Assembly: GCA_949128115.1 (NCBI GenBank)
Contig: OX421962.1
Coordinates: 64,397,787-64,461,786, forward strand
Reading direction: 5' to 3'
DNA: 64,000 nt
Source of the DNA: Anaspis maculata
Taxonomy: Eukaryota; Arthropoda; Insecta; Coleoptera; Scraptiidae
Under the pieces are notes generated by a model. The model made no database searches, was not told the origin of the DNA, and was given only the letters and a program-made list of their open reading frames with translations. This document shows, one piece after another, positions 11,341-21,600 of this stretch. Numbering within the stretch: the stretch's first letter is position 1; every line of letters begins with the position of its first letter. The position numbers and the translations under genes are program-made.

Positions 11341-12792
11341 CTGGGTTGCCCAACGAAAACAGAACAGAGAGGTTTTCGAGAATTTCACCCCATTTTTTTT
11401 TTTAAAAGCTCGGACAGGTCGATTTTTATATTGAGGGGGACATCCGAAACATATATTGGCGAATTTCCATCTTCAGCCCCCTCACCCCCACCCACCCCAA
11501 CTTCGAATAAGTTCCAAATGACACCACCCACCTTGCGATACATCAAATTGAAGATAATTAAATTCTCTTTCTGGAGAAATATTTCAACAATTTTCAATCC
11601 CACCCGCCTTCTTCCTAAAATTGTCTCTGAGTTTTCAACGTAATAGGGTGATTGCATGTAGAGGGAGTTTATGGCAAAATGTCAATAGTGTCATTGTCAT
11701 CTGTCAAATTTCATCCATGTTGGAGTCAACGTCAACCGGACTAACCTCACTTAATACTGTAATTTTTACGTGTTTTGTTTACATACTGTTTTGTTCGGCG
11801 TTCACGAGATCAAGATTGTGATTTCTAATCATTCCATCATTCTAACAATGCTTCACACCTGTAATGTGCTATATGCCCCAATGCAATTCCACAACAAACG
11901 TCAAAACATAACTGTCGACCCTTGCGCTGCCTGCCGGTGATCAGGTGAACGAATTTCATGCAATCACCCTATATTCTTGACCTCTTATTAATTCTCTTTA
12001 GTACAGTCAACGTCATCCTGCGCAGCATCGAGCATCGAGAAAATCGAAAATTTTCTGTGTAAAAAGTGCCACCCAAATTCACCCCTTCACTCCCCCACCC
12101 CAACTTCAAAATCTAAAATGACACTACCTACTTTGTGAACATTAAATTGAAGGGAACTAAATTCTCTTCCCGAATAAAATATTTTCAGAATTTTCAAGAA
12201 GCCCTAAAATACTCCGAATGTTCAATTTATTGGGGGAGGGGTTGAAAATTAAAAAAAAATTGTTTTCAGAAAAAGAAATCAATTCCTTTTAATTCGATGT
12301 ATCACAAAAGTAGGTGGTGTCTGTTGAATTTTGAAGTTGGGGTTGGGGTGGGGGAGAGGAAAGGGGTGAATTTAGGTAGCACTTTTCTCCACCGAAAATT
12401 TTCTCCTTAGATGCTATTTAGGATGACGCTGATTAACTTGAAGAGAATTGAGGAGTCGAGAATATAAAATGGGACAGTCAGAGACATTTAGGAAGATGGG
12501 GGTGGGGTTAAAAATTTTGAAAATATTTTTTTCAGAAAGAGAATTTCATTCTCTTTGATTTGAAGTATCGCAAAGTAGATGGTGTCATTTAAAATTCTGG
12601 AGTTGAGGTGGGTAGGGGTGAGGGGGCTGAAGATAGAAATTTGATGATAAAAATAGAACATTTATATTTAGAAAAAAATTATGTTTCAGATGTCGCCCTC
12701 GATATAAAAATCGGCGTATCTGAGCTTTTCACTCAAAAAATGAGGTGAAATGCCCGAAAGCCCCTCTGTTCTGTTTTCGTTGAGCCACCCTG
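11341..12792. mobile_element. TA-flanked foldback element (CAGGGTG-type)
   Basis: The left terminus CTGGGTTGCCCAACGAAAAC and the right terminus (reverse complement CAGGGTGGCTCAACGAAAAC) both continue into CAGAACAGAG. The arms contain GGTGGGGTGG/CCACCCCAAC and AATTCTCTTTC blocks that alternate in orientation through the element, so several inverted sub-repeats are stacked (about 11460-11660, 12060-12200, 12290-12440, 12490-12620). Both ends abut TA. No transposase ORF is visible. It belongs by its termini to the CAGGGTG group present repeatedly in this window. Confidence 0.75.
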
Positions 12793-12809
12793 TATTAAAC
12801 CAGGTCTGT

Positions 12810-14248
12810 CATTGATAGGAATGAAGTCCAGCTTGAAAATTAAATGTTCATACGAGACAAGAGTAAGTTTCACGTTTCATGACAATCGTTCCACTAATGG
12901 GAAATTTCAATATGGCGGCCAAATCATGGAATTCAGCTTGAAAATAAGAATATTTATACAAGACAAGAGTAAGTTCCAAGTTCCATGACAATCCCTCCAC
13001 TGATAACAGATTTCAATATGGCGGCCAAGATGGCAGCGAAATCATGAAATTCAGCTTGAAAATAAGAATGATCATACGTGACAAGGGTAAGTTTCAAGTT
13101 CCATGAAAATAGTTCCAAAAGCAAAAAATTTCAATATGGCGGCCAAGATGGCGGCGAATCATGAAATTCAGCTTAAAAATAAGAATATGATCATACAAGA
13201 CAAGGGTAACTTCCAAGTTCCATGGAAATCGTTCCACTAATAAGATATTTCAATATGGCGGCCAAGATGGCGGCGGAATCATGAAAATTAGCGTGAAAAT
13301 AAGAATGATTATACGTGACAATGGTAAGTTTCAAGTTCCATGAAAATCGTTCCACTAGTAAGAAATTTCAATATGGCGGCCAAGATGGCGGCGGAATCAT
13401 GGAATTCAGCTTGAAAATAAGAATGATCATACAAGGCAAGGGTAACTTCCAAGTTTCACAAAAATCCTTCCACTAATAAGATATTTCAATATGGCGGCCA
13501 AGATGGCGGCGGAATCATGAAATTTAGCATGAAAATAAGAATGTTCATACGTGACAAGGGTTAAGTTTCAAGTTCCATGAAAATCGTTCCACTAGCAAGA
13601 AATTTCAATATGGCGGCCAAGATGGCGGCAAAATCATGAAATTTAGCTCAAAAATAAGAATGATCATACAAGACAAAGATAACTTCCAGGTTTCATGGAA
13701 ATCGTTCCACTAATAAGAAATTTCAATATGGCGGCCAAGATGGCGGCGCAACCATGAAATCCAATCTGCCCACTGGTCACCCACGAGAACCTGAGCTATC
13801 CATTGGAGAAAGTTTCAGGGCTCTAGATTCATTCCCCGAGGGGGAGTTCAACTTCTTAGAAGTGCACAGGAAATCTTTGTTTTGTGATGATAATAATAAT
13901 GATAACTATGAATGTATATACATGTATAAAAATAATGCCCATTGGCCACCCTTGGGGAAATCAGCTATCCATCTGAAGAAGTTCCAATGCTCTAGCTTGA
14001 TTCCCCGAGGAGGAGTTCAACTTCTTAGAAGTGCACAGTAAATATCTGTTTTTTGATAATAGTAATGATAACTATGCATGGTTAAAAAAAATAATGTCCA
14101 TTGGCCACCCTTGGGGACATCAGCTATCTATCAAAAAAAGTTCTAAGGCTCTAGCTTTATTTCTCGAGGAGGAGTACAACTTCTTAATTTCTACACGAAC
14201 AGACGGACGGACAGACAGACAAACCGGCCATATAAGCGTCATTTTCTT
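12810..14248 (-). mobile_element. Helentron/HINE-like repeat copy a with eight-unit 118-bp satellite
   Basis: About eight tandem units of roughly 118-119 bp, each containing AATATGGCGGCCAAGATGGC (near 12909, 13014, 13131, 13250, 13369, 13488, 13606 and 13725). They are followed by related 150-bp units (13755-14190) and a GGACGGACAGACAGAC run ending near AAACCGGCCATATAAGCGTC. The same units occur in inverse order at 20229-20832 and 62190-63056, where the opposite end bears a hairpin. That hairpin end is missing here, so copy a is truncated at about 12800. Non-coding. Confidence 0.75.
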
Positions 14249-14583
14249 AAGGTGCGTTCAGTCAGCTTAAGGTGCGTTCAGTCAGCTTATTTAGCCGCAA
14301 TTTTAGTTTTAGCCGTAAGCACTGCATCGCTTATTGGCTGTTCCGAGGAGGCTGGTTCATAAGAGCCAATGGGCGTCGCTGCGCTTGCGACTAAAATTAA
14401 AACTTGCGGCTAAATAAGCTGACTGAACGCACCTTTATTTAGCCGCAAGTTTTAATTTTAGTCGCAAGCGCGGCGACGCCCATTGGCTCTTATGAACCAG
14501 CCTCCTCGGAACAGCCAATAAGCGGTGCAGCGCTTACGGCTAAAATTAAACATGCGGCTAAATAAGCTGACTGAAGGCACCTT
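14249..14583. mobile_element. Composite of a 167-bp MITE and an inverted second copy
   Basis: A complete MITE lies at 14269-14435, with termini AAGGTGCGTTCAGTCAGCTT and its complement continuing into ATTTAGCCGCAA. Immediately before it (14249-14268) stands a solitary extra copy of the terminal 20 bp. Immediately after it (14437-14583) stands a second copy in the opposite orientation that lacks its first about 20 bp. The subterminal CCAATAAGCG and CGGCTAAAATTAAA motifs are shared. The arrangement suggests insertion of one copy into or next to another. Non-coding. Confidence 0.85.
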
Positions 14584-15628
14584 TACGAAAATGCGCTAAA
14601 AATGTTGTGATAAAATCCAGTTTTGTCAACCCTTTGGTTTGGATTTTCATAATGGAATTGCAGTATTCCACTTTTAAATTTTCGCGCCAATCCAAATACC
14701 AAGCACCAGCGCAAGCGCAGTCATCGATCTGCCTGACAACTAGGTTGTTGTAATTTCTGTGCAATTTCTAGCATTGTGGTGGTTAATAAGCCAATAGTCA
14801 ATTTTTCTCTTGCTTGTTGTGAACCGAAACCACCTCAGGGGGTGCCAGATTCAGGAGAAGGTGCGGGCAACTGTGTGGAATGCGTATTAGGATTACCAAC
14901 GGTAAGTTTCTTTCCGTTAGAGAAGTGATTTCACGATTTCTCGTTCCATGGCGTGTAAGGTCAATCCGTTCACTAGTCACTACGCAAGTTGAACCAACAC
15001 TAAGCTGAAAATTGAGAAAAATCCATTGCAATTCGACTTACTCCGTTAAATGTGGTTCAATTTGAACGAAGCGCTGCCGGTTTTCCCGGAATTCCGGCTA
15101 AAACAGCTAATCGATGTAACCTTGAGTACACTACACTGCCACACAACACAGCGTGTCAGCTTGATGGATCAGCGTCGTCATAATAAGAATAAAGGCGGTA
15201 AATTATTGTTGATATTGATAAAAATGGCTTCGTACTCATCAAATTTTATTTGATTGCGCCAAAGAATATTAATTTTTTGATTTTTTTCAAAGGTAGACAG
15301 TTGAAAGTAGGCCCTGGTAATGGAAAAAAGTTGTACTGTCAAGTGGAAGCATTATAAACAACATTAGAACAGTCCTAATATGAATCAACCAATAAATAAT
15401 GAAATAAGCTACCGTTTCTTTGAATTCATACCATTTGCAAGGATCTCATTCTGGAGGTTGAAAACCAAAATAACGCAAAATAAACAAGTCAAACTGACGG
15501 ATGTTGCAACCACCTGTCGTGTAACTGTCAGTGTGTCAAATTGCAAAAACAAACATCAAAACAATGAACTTGCAAGTCTCAATTCAACCCACTAGATTTT
15601 TGTGTATTGAACAAATCTGATCTTGCAG
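14584..15628. promoter_or_regulatory. Intergenic region upstream of brahma, probable promoter
   Basis: Unique-looking sequence between the MITE pair and the first Brahma coding exon. A ctgatcttgcag acceptor at 15617-15628 immediately precedes the exon bearing the start codon, which suggests that a non-coding first exon and the transcription start lie within this stretch or further upstream. No TATA box or other defined promoter element is convincing. Confidence 0.4.
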
Positions 15629-15648
15629 GACAGCAGTGATTGGATAAA

Positions 15649-18600
15649 ATGGCGAGTCCGTCGCCCCAGAGCAGCCCGATGCCTCCTCCGCAGGCCCCGA
15701 GTCCCATGGGGCCTCCGATACAGAGCCCCGCGCCTCCGCCGTCCCCACACAGCCCCTATCAAGGTCCTCCGCCTATGAGTGGGCATGTGAACGGGCCACC
15801 ACCGCATTCTATGCCTCCGAATGCAGGACCCGGTCATCCAAATATGGGCCCCATGCCTCCAACATCGATGCCAAGTCCTGGTCATCCACATCAGATGAAC
15901 CCAAACGCTCCGGGGCCTCACATGCCGCCCCAGCAGCACCCTGGAATGCCGCCACATGGGCCACCGCAGCAGCATCCTGGCATGCCTCAGGGACCGCATC
16001 CCTCTTCACAGGTTCATCCAAGTGGGCCACCGCCTCACCCAGGTGAGCCTCGAGGTATACAGGTGTCTCAAAAGTACTGCATTCTGAGTTTAGAGCGGTA
16101 AATGGAGTCCACTTAAGATCACTCAAAGGGTGGCATTTCGCCCTTCTCTACTTGCACTGTTCAAACCGTTCAAACTGGACAAAGTGATTTTGGGGAACTG
16201 TGAACTGTTTAAGATAGATGAACCAGTAAAAATTATCAAGTGGGTGTGCACTGAATTTATGTTGACAATAATACCTACAGGGTTAGTGATTATTAAAAAA
16301 AAAGTTCTTAATGCCTCTAGAGTATTCCATTGGTCCCTAAAATAATTTGGAACAAGATATTAGATCATTATGCATAAAATCGGAGTATGTGCTCATGGTC
16401 CGGTTTTGGTGGAGTTGCTAAGGAAAATTTGCTCAGCAACTCCCAAAATTGGAGCATGAGCAGATACCTACTCTGTTTTTATGCATAAATGACCCATTGA
16501 CCATCTAATTTCTAATACCCCATATGTGCAAAAATTCAAATTTGCTTTTTTTTTTGCCATGGTCAGTCAGTTTGTGATAGACTAAACAGTAAAATTATCA
16601 ACTATTGGATGTGCACTGATTTTCTGTTCATGAAAAAAGTGAGTTAATAATCACAAAAATTCATTGTTCTTAATTAATGCCTCAAAAATATTCCATTGGT
16701 TCCTAAAATAATTTAGAACAAGATATGACTTTTTTCGTTTCCATAGAAGAAATTTTGGTGGTGAAGAAAAATGAATTTTTGAGATTTATGAATAGAATAG
16801 AGTATATTAAATAGAAGTTCAGTGCACACCCAGTGGTTGATTAGTAGTGATGGGAAATGCCCGGTCATTTTTAAAAGTGTAAATGCCCGGTAATATTACT
16901 GGGCATTTATGGTCATTTTTAAAAATCGATGAAAATAGTACTATATGATTGTTCGTGTCAAGAGCTTCAAAACGGTACCAAAAACCTCAGATTCATGGCC
17001 AAAAATAGCTCCAAAAATTGAATAAAACTCCTGGCATCTCCTGCACTTCACCAAGTGTTATACCATCCTCGGAGCTTTTTGTAGATATTTCATTTTGCAG
17101 AAAGCACACGAACCGTACTTCTTTCTCCTCTCCACCGTTTTTGTAAAATATTTCCACACAATGGATTCGCCTTTTACCATTTTCGGTTCGTTTTGTTAAC
17201 CACCGGGGTTAACCCACAGATAGGTTAACCGTCGTTTCGAAGTAGAATAGAAGCGTTGATGTAGAAGGTAGAATAACAGTTCACAGTTAAAAGATTGAGG
17301 TCAGGTTGCCTTGTCATTGAAAAATTGGCGGTAACTTTTAAAAATGACCGGGCATTTATAAATGCCCGGACACTTTTTGGACATTTTTAAAAATGCCTGC
17401 CAACACTGTTGATTAGTAATTTACAGTGTATAATCTATCACAAATAGTTCTCGAAAGTCACTTTGATTTACGCAAAAAGAGGGAGCGGAGCCCCAGCCTT
17501 TGATCCCCCATATATTGAAAAATAAAAGTCGCTAATTTTTTAACTGTTTTATTCATGTTCTTGAGTGGATTCCATATATCGCTTTGGACTCGGAATACGA
17601 TACTTTTCAGACACCCTGTATTGTCGTCACTGGAACGGTTGAACGGTTCGAAAGTTATGCAAAAAAAACCTGTTTTAAAAAAACAACTTTGAACGCCTGT
17701 ATCTCCGTGATTATGCGTTTGCGAGGCTATCTTTATTGAGAAAAGTCCCCCCTATTTTTCAATTTTCTATCTCCCTGTGAGTTTTGTAACACTAATTCCG
17801 GGACACTCTGTATAGAAGTGAGTGCACAACCAATGGTTGATCTCGTGGTTGATAATTTTTACTGAATACTCTATCACAAATATTCCCCCAAAATCACTTT
17901 GAATAACGAAAACACAGGGGAGCGAAGTTCCACCCTTTGACCTCTCATACTTCAAAAAATCTGTTGTGGGCGACACCAAACTTTCCCGGCGGAATCCAGA
18001 GACGTCAGTTATGAAGTGAAGATTTGGTTGTGAAATTGAAGAAAGAAATTACCAAGTCGAGCGACCATCCAGAAAGACTAAACTTGCGTATACACATCAC
18101 AAAGCACTGCGGTTCAAGGGGTTTCAATGCGATGCAGAACCTCATCCATCAGAACATCTAGTTTCATAGGGAAAAGATTGTTTTTCAACTAGAAAAAACT
18201 CGGGAGATTAGAAAAAATTTATTGGAAAATATTCAAGAACCAATTACCCATTGTTGAAAAATAATAGGTGAAAATCGCTCCGCGGGTTGAATACCTAGGG
18301 CAGAATTCTAATTATTTGCACTTCAGGGCCCCCAAATTACATGTGAAATGAGCCATCGAGCCCATCAGAAGTAGGTCCGAACCACACCGACGGCACTAGA
18401 GTTCTGAAAACTAAAAAAACAGGCGGGGGCTAAATGGGGTTTCAAGAAACACCCGTTTACACCAGGGGACCGACAGGGCTTCAATAAACTCAAGAAGACA
18501 CAAGGGCTCTGCTTTGGCCTGAGACGGCATAATCTGATAGCTTCAAAACGTAACAAGTTAGGACCCCATAAGGGCTTTGAACGGCAGGAAGACACCATGG

Positions 18601-21600
18601 GGCCCTGGTACCGAACCACACAAGGGAGCCGCACACGATAGAGTTCATTTCGCGAGAATACGTCAAAGAGATAGCATACTTGAGTTTCAAAAGCTACGGA
18701 AAACACAAGCTTATCGTAGCCCTAAACGACACATTCCAGAAAATTTCAAAACTAAAGATGTAATAGGAAATGAAAAGTTGCAGGCTGGGGCGGTTTTCGA
18801 AAAACACAGGGTATGTCGAGGGGTATGTAGAATGTATTGAATGTGGAGGATGAGTCAACTTTGCCTTCGATATTGCCTACCATTTCCACTTACAACATGC
18901 CTCTTGTGTAGTTTTTTTTTTTCTCAATATCCCATAAATATTTTGTAAAAGTTTTCTGCACTGACAGGGATGGTCCTTCTAATTTATCAAATGAACTTAT
19001 CAGTTATCTAAATTTTAAGTGGTGGGTTTGTGGGTTTTTAAGCCTCGCCAGGCGTAAGTGAAGGAGGCTATATTTGTGGCCGCTTTTTCTATTTTCAGTC
19101 CTTTTTTTTTGTGATTTTTTCTTCGTTCCCTAGTTGTTTTGTCAATCGAATGCAAACAATACAAATTTGACTGTTCGATTTAGAAGAGTGATGCGATTAT
19201 TAGATTTTTGTAGTTTTCTTACCATACACATATGTATTACATAAAAGTTGAGTCTACACCCCATTTTTCTGCTTACTTTGTTATCATTGTTGTTGTAACT
19301 AGAAGGGTAGGCGTTTGCCTAATGAATTTTTTTTTGCAATGTTCATCACCAGGCCAGGGTCATCAGGGCCATCCACTTCCTTCGCAAGGACAAGGCCACC
19401 ACATGGGCGGACCACCTCCGCAAGGAGTTCATCCGGGAGGTCCTCCAATGCAGATGCAACCGGGCGGACCTCCGCCCCAGGGCCACCCAGCCCAAGGACA
19501 TCCGCCTGGACCTCCTCACCAGACGCATGGAGGTCCTCCTCCGCAGGGTCATCCAGGAGGTCCGCAGGGTCATCCGGGAGGTCCGCAGGGTCATCCGGGA
19601 GGTCCGCAAGGTCATCCGGGAGGTCCGCAGGGTCATCCGGGAGGTCCGCAGGGTCATCCGGGAGGTCCGCAGGGTCATCCGGGAGGTCCACAGGGTCATC
19701 CGGGAGGTCCGCAAGGTCATCCGGGAGGTCCTCAGGGTCATCCACCGCAGGGTCATCCTGGCGGTCCTCAGGGTCATCCCGGTGGTCTTCAGGGGCCGCA
19801 CCCGGGCATGCAGCCCGGAGCGCCACCTCCACATGGCATGGGTCCGGGCGGGCAACACATGCAACAGGGACAACCCTATCCGGGACATCCCATGCCACCT
19901 ATGAGCCATCCGCAACAAGGACAGGTAGGAAATTCTATAAATACTGAATTAAATTGTCGTATGTAATACGTTGATAGGTGTTACGTTGACAATGTAAGTC
20001 GAGTGTAAATCGAGATCTAAGCGATAATATATTATCGAACCTAGAGGTGTATTCGTTAAGACAATTAACTGGAAAACACTTGAAAATCTTCCTGAACGAG
20101 TTGAAACTATTTGAATGTTTAAGGTTGGTCATTCTGGAGGGTGTCACATGAAATCGCCTCTGGAAAAAGGAAACGTAGATGATACTAATTCACCTTGTAA
20201 ATTCACTATTCAGTAATGTCACTTTTTAACGTATTCTCGCAAGAAAATGACACTTATATGGTCGATTTGTCTGTATGTCCGTGTAAAAATTGAGAAGTTG
20301 TACTCCTTCTGGGGGGTTGAAGCTAGAGCCTTGGAACTTTTTCCGATAAATAGTTGATGTTCCCAGAGGTGGGCAATGGGCACTATTTATGTTATCAATA
20401 CATAGTTATCATTATTATCAAAAAATGAAGATCTCCTGTGCTCTTCGAAGAAGTTGAACTTCTCCTCGGGGAATAAAGCTACATCTCTTGGCCGCCATAT
20501 TGAAATATTTTATAGTGGAACAATTTTCATGAAACTTGAAACTTACCCTTGTGTCGTATGAACATTCTTATTTTCTAGCCGAATTTCATGATTCTGTCGC
20601 CATTTTGGCCGCCATAGCCATATTAAAATTTCTTATTAGTGGGACTAAAACTTAAACTTGTAACTAACTCTTGTCTAGTACGGTCATTTAGATTTTCAAG
20701 CCAAATTTCATGATTCTGCCGCTGTTTTGGCCGCCACATTGAAATTTCTGCCCAAATAACGGTAGAACCGTTCACTCATCCTTCAAAAAGGAAATGCGCG
20801 ACTGAGCTTCACGCCCGTGCGGCATATTCGCTTGTTTTTATCTTAGTGACCTTGTTTTTTGAAATTAACAGCGTTTTCGAGTCACTAGAACCAAGCTACT
20901 TCAGCTCGAAAATCGCCATCACTGATTGGTCACTGATCAGTGACCGTGATTGATGGTCAGTAGTTTTTAAACTGTCTATAAATATTTCTGTCTTCAAAAT
21001 TTCAGTAATGGATTTTTTCTAGAATCTACCGTTTTCAAACAAATCCAAAACCGTTCCGAGGTAAGACATGAAGCTTCATAATGTCACGGTTGAAATTGGA
21101 AAAAAGCATTTTTCACAAACGAAGGTTTGGTTGAACACATTGAAGATTTGCACTGGTTCACATAATCACTCTGTAGAAACTTTATTTTGGCCTTCTTGAG
21201 TTTTGTATTTATAGGATCGACTAGGGAGAAAAGGCTAACGAACACAGCAAACTAAATCAAAATATTTGGCGGGAATCAAATGTTACATCGTTTTGAAAAG
21301 AGGCAAAATTTTCGGTCGCGGCACATTGAGTGGTGCGCAGTTTAGTTCGCACAGCTCATTCTAACCTCAAAGCTATCTCAAAGGGCCGGCTCTAAAATAT
21401 CCATCAAAATTGAAAATGTTCTAGCATTGTGTTCTAGACTCAATAACTGGCTTATAGTAAAACTTAACTGGGTGTAAATGCGCAGAATTGTTGTAATATT
21501 TAAATGGCCCTTGAAACGTTGCAGAATAGACCCTTTAATTATGTTTTTCTATTTTGCGTTCATAAGAAAGTCATTTCGATACGCAAATGACGTCATTCGC

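Noticed and set aside
12810..13750. CRISPR-like array
   Set aside because: Repeat units are contiguous 118-bp satellite units without unique spacers, in eukaryotic DNA.
15592..15999. Antisense open frame over brahma exon 1
   Set aside because: Arg/His/Trp-rich mirror of the Pro-rich coding exon, no domain.
19299..19947. Long open frames in other frames and on the minus strand over brahma exon 2
   Set aside because: A 21-bp repeat is a multiple of three and GC-rich, so all frames stay open; only the frame joined by splice phases 1 and 0 continues Brahma.
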